A DNA stretch of 64,000 bases from Xanthomonas sp. NCPPB 1128 (GTDB lineage Bacteria > Pseudomonadota > Gammaproteobacteria > Xanthomonadales > Xanthomonadaceae). A model generated the notes under the pieces. The model had not been told where the DNA came from. It ran no database searches and saw nothing but the letters and a program-made list of their open reading frames with translations. The stretch is from assembly GCF_001043115.1 (NCBI RefSeq), contig NZ_LFME01000013.1, forward strand, positions 1 through 64,000, in the 5' to 3' direction. The translations under genes were made by a program, and so were the position numbers. Positions 1-6,959 of this stretch are shown here, piece by piece (within the stretch, counting starts at the first letter, position 1; each line of letters opens with the position of its first letter).

Positions 1-108
1 GCCGGCAAGCAAATCGTGTGTGCTGCCATGCGTAAGCTCCTGCACCTCGCCTACGGCGTCCTCAAATCGGGCACCGCGTTCGACCCGAAAAGGGCCCTTG
101 CCTGCTAG
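1..108 (+). CDS. IS110-family transposase, C-terminal end (partial)
   Basis: The window opens inside a reading frame that ends with TAG at 106-108. The 35 visible residues contain MRKLLHLAYGVLKSG and a terminal FDP motif, which is the usual end of IS110/IS116/IS902-type transposases (DEDD RuvC-like N-domain plus a C-terminal domain with a catalytic Ser). Only the extreme C-terminus is present, so catalytic residues cannot be checked and completeness is unknown. It lies immediately 3' of the RiPP-like operon on the opposite strand. Family assignment rests on this short tail alone. Confidence 0.75.
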   Translation, partial: AGKQIVCAAMRKLLHLAYGVLKSGTAFDPKRALAC

Positions 109-131
109 GGGGTAAGACGGTATCTACAACA
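1..131 (+). mobile_element. Right-hand end of an IS110-type insertion sequence
   Basis: This covers the transposase tail plus the short stretch after its stop, which carries GACGGTATCTAC, a sequence typical of IS110 ends as I remember them. The element boundary is an estimate. IS110 elements generally lack long terminal inverted repeats, so the end cannot be placed by inspection. The next gene, on the other strand, stops at 146, so the element abuts the RiPP-like operon. Confidence 0.5.
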
Positions 132-145
132 GCACAACGGCATGT

Positions 146-592
146 CTACATCGCCTGTTCGATCGACAGCGCGTAGACCTGCACGCCGTAGCGGCTGAAG
201 GTGGCGGTGGTGTCGCTGCCGATGTTCATCTCCTCCAGCGGCGTACCCTGCGCGTCGGCGAGGGTGAGCCGATAGATCGGTCCGAAACGGGTGGCGATAT
301 CGGTAGAGCTGATCTTCACCCGGTAGGTACCGTTGCCCTTGAGCGCCAGCGGCTCGGAGAGTTGGCCGGGGATCAGCTGCAGGTCGGTCGACGGCTGGCG
401 CAGGTCGCCGAGGACCTGCACCGCGAAGGTCTGCGTCTCGGGAAGCGCGCGGCCAATGGGGGACGCCGTCTGCGGAGCGCCGGCACCGATTGCCGCGGCA
501 GATGCAGCCGCGGCAGGAATCATCGCAGCAATTGCAGTCGCAGCGGTGCCGAAGAGGAAGCTGCGGCGGCTATCGTTCGTATGCGTTGTCAT
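146..592 (-). CDS. Tat-exported small protein of the RiPP-like operon, function unknown
   Basis: A 148-residue protein. The N-terminus has a twin-arginine signal (SRRSFLF near residue 8) and a long Ala-rich hydrophobic stretch to about residue 38, so export of a folded or cofactor-bearing protein is likely. The mature part, about 105 residues, is beta-rich with no Cys and no motif I recognise. An AGGTGG Shine-Dalgarno precedes the ATG at 592. It starts 24 bases after the stop of a Cys-rich precursor and is the last gene of the four-gene minus-strand operon. A role as carrier, protease partner or immunity factor for the peptide is inference from position only. Confidence 0.8.
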   Translation of the reverse strand: MTTHTNDSRRSFLFGTAATAIAAMIPAAAASAAAIGAGAPQTASPIGRALPETQTFAVQVLGDLRQPSTDLQLIPGQLSEPLALKGNGTYRVKISSTDIATRFGPIYRLTLADAQGTPLEEMNIGSDTTATFSRYGVQVYALSIEQAM

Positions 593-616
593 GGCGATCC
601 ACCTGGTGGTTGCACG

Positions 617-874
617 TCAGCCCTGGCCTGGGCCTGGGTTGGGGGTGATGCAGGAACCTTTGTTAGTGCAGTTGGTGTTGCTCCCTAACGAGCAGTCCTT
701 CGTGTTCGTGCACGCCGGGTTGGTGCCATTGCAGACCTCGTTGGTGGCCAGCGTGCCAAAGCGCCGTGTTGCCAGTGCTTCGACTGCAGCGGCGGTAGAC
801 GCCTCTGATCTGTCGAACAGCACTTCTGCATTCTTGCCGAGCGATATTTTGTCTGGATCTATGCGGATTGGCAT
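617..874 (-). CDS. Cys-rich RiPP precursor peptide 1 (candidate)
   Basis: An 85-residue peptide from the ATG at 874; an upstream in-frame TTG lies inside the radical SAM gene and is less likely. The first 45 residues are Cys-free and leader-like (DPDKISLG near 6, helical Ala-rich middle). The C-terminal core holds five Cys at residues 48, 55, 61, 69 and 75 in a Thr/Asn/Gly-rich context, including CTNTKDC and CTNKGSC (CX5C units), and ends in a Pro/Gly tail. It begins 11 bases after the radical SAM stop. Leader and core both resemble the second precursor at 1879-2148. Modification type (thioether, C-C crosslink or other) is not readable from sequence. Confidence 0.7.
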   Translation of the reverse strand: MPIRIDPDKISLGKNAEVLFDRSEASTAAAVEALATRRFGTLATNEVCNGTNPACTNTKDCSLGSNTNCTNKGSCITPNPGPGQG

Positions 875-885
875 TGGGATGCATC

Positions 886-1869
886 TCAGGTGCTTGCCAA
901 GGTGGAAAGCGGGCAACCAAGCGTTTGTTCGGAGAGATCGGAGAATCCGCTCATCCAGCGACGCAGCTTGTCGTTTTCGATGTCGATGGTGCCGTCAGCG
1001 TGGAGGCGCCCGAGGTCGTTGCGATCATCGTTGAGCGCGACGGTGCACTTGCCGATCTTCCCGTTGGCGCGAATCATCAGCGAGTTCGGTTTTGCCGCAT
1101 AACAGATGTACCCATCCAGGTGCTCTTCCGAAATCGGGCGCTGGTCCTTGGACGGATGTTTCGTGCACGCGGTGATGTAGGCGATGGCTTCCAGGTAGCG
1201 GTCTCGCGGCAACACCTTTTCTTCGATCGTGCCGCCTGCGCTCAGATTCGAGACCTTGTGAAAGTAGACCGAGAACCGTGGATCGTCGAGCAGCTCACGA
1301 TGCAGGCTGGCATAGAGGCGTCGTACCGATTCGATGTTGCCCTGGTGCAGGTGCAGCCGCAGCGAGATGGCGAAGTTCGCCGCCAGCGAGCGGTAGGCAA
1401 TGAGGTTCGACCATATTTTCTCGAACGTGGCGCCTTTGTTTGCGGTGATCCGTGTCCTGTCGTGCCATTCCGCATCGCCGTCCAGCGTGATCTGGAACTC
1501 ACGGTGCTGGAGTTCAGTCAACCTTTGCAGTAGAGCCGGTTCCAGCAGGTAGCCATTGGTGGTAAAGCCGGCACTGAATGCAACCCCATGTTGTGCGCAT
1601 ACTGTGTTTGCGTGTTGACCGATCTCCAGGACGACATCGCGCGCCAGGAGTGGCTCCCCGCCGAACCAGGAGATGTTGAGCCGATCCAGGTGCGGTACGC
1701 GATGGGAGATCAATGCCTTGATGCCGCTGACCACACTCGGCTGCATACGGCCTATTGCAAAGTCTTCATAGCAATATGTACAGCGGAAATTGCATTTTTC
1801 GGTCGGCAAAAGGATGAGGGACAGGATGCGCGGAGAAAGCGCCTCGGCGATGGTGGCTTCGCTCAGCAT
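886..1869 (-). CDS. Radical SAM enzyme with partial SPASM-type C-terminus, RiPP maturase candidate
   Basis: A 327-residue radical SAM protein. The [4Fe-4S]-binding CX3CX2C motif is CNFRCTYC (Cys 26, 30, 33), followed by WFGGEPLL and the FTTNGYLL strand of the radical SAM barrel. The C-terminal part has a SPASM-like Cys followed by GKIGKC, then a last Cys in GCPLST eight residues before the stop. The usual final CX2CX5CX3C block is missing, so the auxiliary cluster region is shortened (Twitch-like or truncated SPASM). It sits between two Cys-rich small genes with 9- and 11-base gaps, the arrangement expected for a peptide-modifying enzyme. Substrate assignment is inference from that context. 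Confidence 0.85.
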   Translation of the reverse strand: MLSEATIAEALSPRILSLILLPTEKCNFRCTYCYEDFAIGRMQPSVVSGIKALISHRVPHLDRLNISWFGGEPLLARDVVLEIGQHANTVCAQHGVAFSAGFTTNGYLLEPALLQRLTELQHREFQITLDGDAEWHDRTRITANKGATFEKIWSNLIAYRSLAANFAISLRLHLHQGNIESVRRLYASLHRELLDDPRFSVYFHKVSNLSAGGTIEEKVLPRDRYLEAIAYITACTKHPSKDQRPISEEHLDGYICYAAKPNSLMIRANGKIGKCTVALNDDRNDLGRLHADGTIDIENDKLRRWMSGFSDLSEQTLGCPLSTLAST

Positions 1870-1878
1870 CGGCGTGTC

Positions 1879-2148
1879 TCAGCCGTTTGGCGAAGGCTGG
1901 CCGCCGGCTCGACAAGAACCGACATTGGATGCTTTGGAACAGTCACCTGTGTTGTTGCAGGTGTAATTCGTGGAGGAGCAGGTGCCGGAGTTGGTGCACG
2001 TTCCGGCATTTTCGCCCATCGGGCGAATGGTTCCCGCTGTCGCCGAAGCGATCGCCGCGGCGCGCAATCGATGGTTGGCGAAGTTGATCGACCCGTCCGG
2101 ATTCAACGTAATGCCGCGGGGATCAATATCGTGAAATGCCTTGTCCAT
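1879..2148 (-). CDS. Cys-rich RiPP precursor peptide 2 (candidate)
   Basis: An 89-residue peptide. The ATG at 2148 is chosen because GAGAGG lies just upstream. The leader (1-49) is Cys-free with DPRGITLNPDG near 9, echoing DPDKISLG in precursor 1. The core has five Cys at residues 51, 57, 64, 70 and 79, with CTNSGTC and CNNTGDC as CX5C units and many Asn, Thr, Ser and Gly. It is the first gene of the minus-strand operon and ends nine bases before the radical SAM start. Two non-identical precursors with the same Cys count and leader motif, flanking one enzyme, argue for real substrates rather than chance frames. Confidence 0.72.
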   Translation of the reverse strand: MDKAFHDIDPRGITLNPDGSINFANHRLRAAAIASATAGTIRPMGENAGTCTNSGTCSSTNYTCNNTGDCSKASNVGSCRAGGQPSPNG

Positions 2149-2154
2149 GTGCAA

Positions 2155-2188
2155 GCCGCCTCTCGAGATCCGTCGATGGGTAGGCGGC
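2155..2188 (-). promoter_or_regulatory. 5'-UTR hairpin covering the Shine-Dalgarno of precursor 2
   Basis: On the minus-strand transcript, GCCGCCT (2188-2182) can pair with AGGCGGC (2161-2155). The right arm contains the ribosome-binding purines that precede the ATG at 2148. Seven perfect G/C-rich pairs could mask the site and make translation conditional. Function is inference. Confidence 0.4.
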
Positions 2189-2215
2189 TTTGTAAAATGC
2201 AAAGCACCAAAATAA

Positions 2216-2231
2216 CGTGATGAAATTCACG
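2216..2231. promoter_or_regulatory. Inverted repeat upstream of the RiPP-like operon
   Basis: CGTGATGAAATTCACG is a dyad (CGTGA/TCACG arms) lying in a locally AT-rich stretch about 70 bases upstream of the first precursor gene. The surrounding sequence is the only plausible promoter space for that operon, so an operator is possible. No regulator gene is adjacent. Confidence 0.3.
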
Positions 2232-2320
2232 AAAATATGTTGTGTCTACGGCCGTGCATCACCGCTGTTCCAGCCCGAAGGACGTCGCACTTCATCGCTT
2301 GGCTGCGCGGCACCCGTGTG

Positions 2321-3112
2321 TTACTCGTCGTGTTCTCCTCCCGCCTTCCAATACCCCGTCGCGCGGATCCACTCCTTGGGCACGCCCAGGTGGCCTTCGA
2401 CGAACTTGCGCATCATCCGCGCGCGGGCCGATTCGCAGGCGATCCAGTAGAACGCGTCGCCATCGGGGACGTCGAAGTCGCGCAGGGCACCTTCCAGCAA
2501 CTGGCTGCTGCGCGCGTCCACGCCGTTGCGCTCCAGCCAGGTGATGCGCAGTTCGGCGTCGCAGTCCAGCGGCTGACGGTCGGCGTAGCCGGGGATCTCG
2601 ATCAGCGCGTCGACCTGCGCGTCGGCCGGCAGGGCTTCCAGCCAGCGGCCGATCGCCGGCAGCGCGGTCTCGTCGCCGATCAGCACATACGCGTCGAAGT
2701 CGTCGGCGGCCACGAACGAGCCGCGCGGCCCGCCGACCACCAGCGCATCGCCGGGGTCGGCCTGCGCCGCCCAGCGGCAGGCGGGGCCGTCGCCGTGCAA
2801 CACGAAGTCCAGGGTCAGTTCCTGTGCGTCGGCGTCGTAGTGGCGCGGGGTGTAGTCGCGGGCGGGCGAGGGCAGCGCGTCGACCGGATACACCGGGCCG
2901 TGCTCGGTCATCGTCGGCAGCACGAACGCGCCTTCGGGATTGGGGAAGAACAGCTTGACGTGGTCGTCCGGCCCGGCGCTGACGAAGCCGTCCAGCTCGG
3001 GGCCGCCGACGACGATGCGGCGCATGTGCGGGGTCAGCGGTTGCGTGCGCAGCACCTGCAGATGACGCAGGCGCAGCGGGTGGCGCAGCAGGCGGTGTTC
3101 GTGGGTCGCCAT
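2321..3112 (-). CDS. Siderophore-interacting protein (FAD/NAD(P)H ferric-siderophore reductase)
   Basis: A 263-residue cytoplasmic flavoreductase of the SIP/ViuB family, which reduces ferric siderophores to release iron. The ATG at 3112 has GAGG upstream. Family marks seen are LTPHMRRIVVGG at the start of the FAD domain, the FAD-binding RDYTPR, the nucleotide-binding region around LIGDETALPAI, and the closing WIACESARARMMRKF followed by GYWKAGGEHDE. Length is normal. It lies 83 bases downstream of a PadR regulator in the same direction, a common pairing that suggests PadR control. Confidence 0.92.
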   Translation of the reverse strand: MATHEHRLLRHPLRLRHLQVLRTQPLTPHMRRIVVGGPELDGFVSAGPDDHVKLFFPNPEGAFVLPTMTEHGPVYPVDALPSPARDYTPRHYDADAQELTLDFVLHGDGPACRWAAQADPGDALVVGGPRGSFVAADDFDAYVLIGDETALPAIGRWLEALPADAQVDALIEIPGYADRQPLDCDAELRITWLERNGVDARSSQLLEGALRDFDVPDGDAFYWIACESARARMMRKFVEGHLGVPKEWIRATGYWKAGGEHDE

Positions 3113-3195
3113 GGGAATCCTCGAAAGTGGGGGAGAGGGGTGGCGGGCGACGCGGGGCGAAACCACACAAGCACCCGCGCGCTGGCTGGAAGGAA

Positions 3196-3741
3196 TCAGG
3201 GAGTGCTGCCATCCATGCCGTCGGCGGCGGCATGCAACAGCGCGGCGATACGGTCGATCTCGTCCGGGTCCCAGCGCCCGTGCCGCGCCAGCAGGCCGTG
3301 CTTGATGCGGCGCATCGCCTCGCGCACCGGCGCCGGCACGTTGGCGCGCACCAGCGCGCGTGCGCTGTGCTGGGTGCGCTGCAGCGCCGCGTCCACCTGC
3401 GCGCGCTCGGCCCGCACGAAGGCCTGGCCGGCCTCGGTGATCGCATAGCGCTTGCGCGTGGCCTCGGCATCGGCCTGCACCAGGCCCTGCGCTTCCAGTT
3501 GCGCCAGGGTCGGGTAGACCGTGCCGGCGCTGGGCGTGTACAGGCCATGGAACAGCTCGGCGACCGCGCGGATCAACTCGTAGCCGTGGCGCGGCTGGGT
3601 CTCGATCATGGCCAACAGCAACAGCCGCAGGTCGCCGTGGCCCAGCGGGCGGGGGCCGCGTGCGCCACGGCCGCGGCCGGCTCTGTCTTCCTCGAACAGG
3701 CGGTGCGCGGGGTGCGGGCCGGGGGTGTGGGGTCGTGGCAT
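3196..3741 (-). CDS. PadR-family transcriptional regulator
   Basis: A 181-residue winged-helix regulator. The PadR domain begins near residue 35 with LRLLLLAMIETQPRHGYELI and continues with GTVYPTLAQLEAQGLV, where the recognition helix sits, then the wing (RKRYAITEAG). The C-terminal helices form the usual dimerisation region. The N-terminus is Pro/Arg/His-rich and poorly conserved in such proteins. An AT-rich palindromic region directly abuts the start codon, which fits autoregulation. It is the first gene of an operon with the flavoreductase. Confidence 0.92.
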   Translation of the reverse strand: MPRPHTPGPHPAHRLFEEDRAGRGRGARGPRPLGHGDLRLLLLAMIETQPRHGYELIRAVAELFHGLYTPSAGTVYPTLAQLEAQGLVQADAEATRKRYAITEAGQAFVRAERAQVDAALQRTQHSARALVRANVPAPVREAMRRIKHGLLARHGRWDPDEIDRIAALLHAAADGMDGSTP

Positions 3742-3780
3742 TTCGATATGTCGAATCTGGTGCGGAAACGATATATCGAA
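3742..3780. promoter_or_regulatory. Probable PadR operator region
   Basis: Two AT-rich dyads lie next to the padR start codon: TTCGATATGTCGAA (3742-3755, TTCGA/TCGAA arms) and the perfect palindrome CGATATATCG (3769-3778). The outer arms TTCGATAT and ATATCGAA also form one larger inverted repeat. The composition contrasts sharply with the G/C-rich surroundings. PadR proteins usually bind such sites over their own promoters. Confidence 0.6.
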
Positions 3781-3895
3781 GTTGGGTGGCCGGCAAGCGG
3801 GGTTGGTGCTGGGTGGAGCACGGCGCGTAGGGGTGGGTTCAGGCGCCTACGGTTCGTAGGACGCGTACCAGTTGTCCTAGATCGTATTGGCCGTC

Positions 3896-3960
3896 GTAGG
3901 AGCGGCTTCAGCCGCGACGGGCTTTCCCGGTGAAGCCATCGCGGCTGAAGCCGCTCCTAC
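3896..3960. repeat. REP-like inverted repeat, copy 1
   Basis: GTAGGAGCGGCTTCAGCCGC and its reverse complement flank a short spacer, giving a long hairpin. The same unit recurs at 4137, 25495 and 25646. This is the dispersed extragenic palindrome familiar from Xanthomonadaceae genomes. The 514 bases between the PadR start and the next gene hold only the operator, this copy and the next. Confidence 0.85.
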
Positions 3961-4136
3961 AGGAGGCGATTGCGATGGCGATCGCATGCCGTGCCGCTCC
4001 CCTGTTCTGATGTCGCTGTTGCATCTAACCCAGGGCGTCGTCCAACGCCTGCGTCGCGTGGGATACCGTCTTTGGTGTATGTCGGCGCGAGAGCAAGAGT
4101 GCGTCGCGAAGGTGTATGCCAGCCGGCAGCACCCTT

Positions 4137-4202
4137 GTAGGAGCGGTTTCAGCCGCGACGGGCGTTACCGGTGAGGCCTGTCGCGGCTGAAGCCGCTCCT
4201 AC
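4137..4202. repeat. REP-like inverted repeat, copy 2
   Basis: The same palindromic unit as copy 1, with one base change in the left arm (GGTTTCAGCC for GGCTTCAGCC). It ends about 50 bases past the 3' end of the STAS gene and could act as a transcript end for that operon. Confidence 0.85.
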
Positions 4203-4255
4203 GAAGAGCAAAAAACGCAAAGGCCGCGGGCGTACCGCACAGACGCCGCCTTGCC

Positions 4256-4642
4256 TCACCCCCCACGCGCCTGCTCCAGCACCCGCCGCTGCATCTCGTC
4301 CAGGTACTCGTCCAGTTCCTGCACCGAGGTGAAGATCTCGTTCAACGGCACCGCCTTGACCACGTCGAACACCTTGCGGATCTGCGGCTGCGGGTTTACC
4401 ACCAGCACCCGCCCGTCGCGCGCGGCCAGCACCTTGCGTGCCTTGAAGATCGAGCGGATGCCGGCGCTGCTGATGTAGTCCAGGTGCGACAGGTCCAGCA
4501 CCAGGGTGGTGATCGGCGTGGCCAGCAGCGGCGCCAGCGCTTCGTCCAGCGCCTGGTAGGTGTGCGTGTCCAGGCGCCCGCTCAGGGTCAGGCGTTGGCG
4601 CTTGTCCTGCGCCGGGTCGATCTGCAGGCTCAATGTGGTCAT
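4256..4642 (-). CDS. STAS-domain anti-sigma-factor antagonist
   Basis: A 128-residue single STAS domain, the antagonist of a partner-switching module. The signature DLSHLDYISSAGIRSI (about 50-65) carries the Ser that is normally phosphorylated by the cognate kinase. Its ATG overlaps the stop of the upstream HATPase gene (ATGA), so the two are translationally coupled. With the PP2C phosphatase it forms a complete kinase/antagonist/phosphatase set. The output target (sigma factor, cyclase or other) is not visible here. Confidence 0.93.
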   Translation of the reverse strand: MTTLSLQIDPAQDKRQRLTLSGRLDTHTYQALDEALAPLLATPITTLVLDLSHLDYISSAGIRSIFKARKVLAARDGRVLVVNPQPQIRKVFDVVKAVPLNEIFTSVQELDEYLDEMQRRVLEQARGG

Positions 4643-5079
4643 GCGGGCGACTCCTGAAGGGATGGATCGGCGGGCGGCAGCAGGACGATGCGCACGACGT
4701 TGCGGCCGCCGTCGTGGCGGTACTCCAGGCGATCGGCGAGTTGCTGCACCAGGTGCAGGCCGAGGCCGCCGATCGGGCGCTCGGCGATGTCCGCGTCCAG
4801 GTCCGGCACCGGCGCGCTGCGCGGGTCGAAGGCCGGGCCGCTGTCATGGAACTCCAGCACCAGCACGTCGGGCTGCAGGTGCACGATCACGTCCACCGGC
4901 AGCGGGGCGCGGTGCAGGTGGCCGTGTTCCAGGGCGTTGCACGCCAGTTCCTCGACGATCAGCCGGGTGCGGCTGACCTGCTCGCCGCTCACGCCGTGGC
5001 GCCGCAGCGCCGCCTCCACGCTGTCGCTCAACTGCGCCAGTGCATCGATTGCCGGTTCCATCTGCCATCGCAGCATCAT
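4639..5079 (-). CDS. HATPase_c anti-sigma/serine kinase (RsbW-like)
   Basis: A 146-residue GHKL ATPase of the RsbW/SpoIIAB type. The N-box helix is RLIVEELACNALEHG, the G1 region DSGPAFDP, and the G2 region GGLGLHLVQQLAD. Two ATGs stand in tandem at 5079 and 5076; the first overlaps the phosphatase stop. It is expected to phosphorylate the STAS protein encoded next and sequester a downstream partner. There is no membrane segment, so it is cytoplasmic. Confidence 0.9.
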   Translation of the reverse strand: MMLRWQMEPAIDALAQLSDSVEAALRRHGVSGEQVSRTRLIVEELACNALEHGHLHRAPLPVDVIVHLQPDVLVLEFHDSGPAFDPRSAPVPDLDADIAERPIGGLGLHLVQQLADRLEYRHDGGRNVVRIVLLPPADPSLQESPA

Positions 5080-6959
5080 CGCGTCGCCTCCCGTGCCGGA
5101 TCCTGGCGCAGCCGGATCGCCAGGAGCGTAATGTCGTCGGACTGCGGTGCCGGTGCGGTGAACGCCTGCACGTCGGCCAGCACCGCGGCGCACTGCGCCT
5201 GCGCGTCGGCGCCAGGCCGCAGCGCGGCCAGCAGCCTGGCCTCGCCGTACGGCTGGTCCTGCGCATCCATCGCCTCGGTGATGCCGTCGGTGTAGCTGAG
5301 CAGGGTGGCGCCGGCGGCCAGGCGCCCATGCACGACCGGGTAGCGCGATTGCGGCTCCAGCCCCAGCGGCGGGCCCGACTCCAGCGGCAGCAGCTCTGCG
5401 CGGCCGTCCGCGCCGAGCAGCAGCGGCGGCTCATGGCCGGCGCTGGACAGCCAGTAGTCGCCGCTGTGCACGTCGATCAGCCCGCACAGCACGGTGGCGA
5501 ACATGCACGGCTCGTTGCCTTCCACCAGCCGCTGCGAAGCCGCGATCAGGATCGCATCCGGGCGCGTGTGCCGGCGCGCGGCGATCTCCAGCACCGTCAT
5601 CGCCCGCGCCATGAACAGCGCCGCCGGCACGCCCTTGTCGGACACGTCGCCGACCACGAACCACAGCAGCCCCGGCTCGGTCTCGAAGAACTGGTAGAAG
5701 TCGCCGCCGACCATTTCCGCCGGTTCCAGCAGCGCGTAGGTCTCCAGGTGCTTGTGGGCGCTGTCGAAGGTGCGCCCCACCGGCAGCATCGCCTGCTGGA
5801 TGTCGCGCGCGATCGACAGCTCGCTCTGCATGCGCTGCCGCGCCTGCGCCAGCGTGGCGATCTCGTCCAGCTGGCGCTTGATCGAGCCGCGCGCGCTGTC
5901 GAAGGCGCGCGCCATCACCCCCACTTCGTCCGCGCGCTCGACGTGGCGTAGCGGATAGTCGAACGCGCCCTGGCTGAAGTGCAGCGCCGAGTCGGTCAGG
6001 TCCTCGATCGGCCGCACCAGCCGCACCGTGTAGCGGTGCAGCAGCCACAGCCGCAGCGCCAGCGCGGCGGCGCCGGCCAGCGCGCCCCACAGCACGATGC
6101 GGTCCAGCCCGGCCAGGATGTAGTCCTCCGACACGCTCAGCGCGAAGGTCCAGCCGGTGTCGCCCACCGCCGCGCTCTGCGTGAGGTAGCGGGTGCCGTC
6201 CGGCGCGGTGTGCTCGAAGCGCACCGGCCTGTGGGTATCGGCCGCCTGCGCCAGCGGCGACAGGTCCGGCCGCGCGCGCGCCACGTGCGCCTCCAGGGTG
6301 CGGCGGAAGCGCAGCGCCGGGTCCGGGTGCAGCACGAACAGCCCGTCCGGTGACAGCAGCATCGGCTGCAGCCCGCTGTTGGCCGGCAGCTCGGCGACGA
6401 TGGCCTGCAGTCGCTGCAGCGGCACGTCCACGCTCACCATGCCGATCGCCGGCGCCTGCGGCCCGTCGCCGGGCAGGCGCAGCGGCAGGTTGTAGGTGGT
6501 GAGAAAGGCGCCGCCGCTGCTGGCATCGCTGTACGGCTCGGACCACCACGGCGCCGGCGTGGCCAGGGTGCGCCGGTACCAGGGCATGCTGCGTGCGTCG
6601 AAGCCCAGCGCCTCCACCGGCTGCTCCAGCACCCCGGTGGCGGTGCGCCGCAGGTGCCAGGCGAAGCCGCGGTCGTCGCCCTTCAGCGCGCCGGGCTCGA
6701 TCACCAGCAAGGCGCCGGCGATGTCCGGGTCGCCCTGCAGCGTGGCCTGCAGCAGGTTGCGCAGGTTGAACGGCTGCCGGCCCAGCCCGCTCGCGGCCGC
6801 GGCCAGGGTGCGCCCGCTCACCTGCACCGAGCCCAGCGTGGCGTCCAGGCTGCGCGCGGTCTGCTGGGTCAGCCCGGCTACGTCCTCGCGGGCGTTGCGC
6901 ACCATCACCTCGCGCGCGCCCACGTAGAACAGCAGGGCCAGGCCCAGCAGCAGCGCCAC
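5076..6959 (-). CDS. Membrane PP2C (SpoIIE-type) phosphatase with Cache sensor and HAMP
   Basis: A 627-residue signalling phosphatase. From the N-terminus: a membrane segment (LLLGLALLFYVGA), a periplasmic dCache-like domain (about 30-285, including WYRRTLATPAPWWSEPY), a second membrane segment, a HAMP domain (about 310-365), a coiled linker, and a SpoIIE domain with GDFYQFF, VVGDVSDKGVPAALFMA and SYTDGITEAMD supplying the metal-binding Asp residues. It should dephosphorylate the STAS partner in response to an external ligand. The listed start is GTG. Coding-looking sequence continues in frame upstream (WRHSLRTRLLLWGSLLQ) without an ATG/GTG/TTG before the next stop, so the true N-terminus is uncertain. 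Confidence 0.9.
   Translation of the reverse strand: MALLLGLALLFYVGAREVMVRNAREDVAGLTQQTARSLDATLGSVQVSGRTLAAAASGLGRQPFNLRNLLQATLQGDPDIAGALLVIEPGALKGDDRGFAWHLRRTATGVLEQPVEALGFDARSMPWYRRTLATPAPWWSEPYSDASSGGAFLTTYNLPLRLPGDGPQAPAIGMVSVDVPLQRLQAIVAELPANSGLQPMLLSPDGLFVLHPDPALRFRRTLEAHVARARPDLSPLAQAADTHRPVRFEHTAPDGTRYLTQSAAVGDTGWTFALSVSEDYILAGLDRIVLWGALAGAAALALRLWLLHRYTVRLVRPIEDLTDSALHFSQGAFDYPLRHVERADEVGVMARAFDSARGSIKRQLDEIATLAQARQRMQSELSIARDIQQAMLPVGRTFDSAHKHLETYALLEPAEMVGGDFYQFFETEPGLLWFVVGDVSDKGVPAALFMARAMTVLEIAARRHTRPDAILIAASQRLVEGNEPCMFATVLCGLIDVHSGDYWLSSAGHEPPLLLGADGRAELLPLESGPPLGLEPQSRYPVVHGRLAAGATLLSYTDGITEAMDAQDQPYGEARLLAALRPGADAQAQCAAVLADVQAFTAPAPQSDDITLLAIRLRQDPAREATR

Noticed and set aside
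868-1533. A 221-codon plus-strand frame across the radical SAM gene
   Set aside because: It is antisense to a protein with intact CX3CX2C and other family motifs.
3896-4202. A short CRISPR-like array
   Set aside because: There are only two palindromic units, each with its own inverted arm, and the same unit recurs elsewhere as dispersed pairs; spacing and structure are REP-like.
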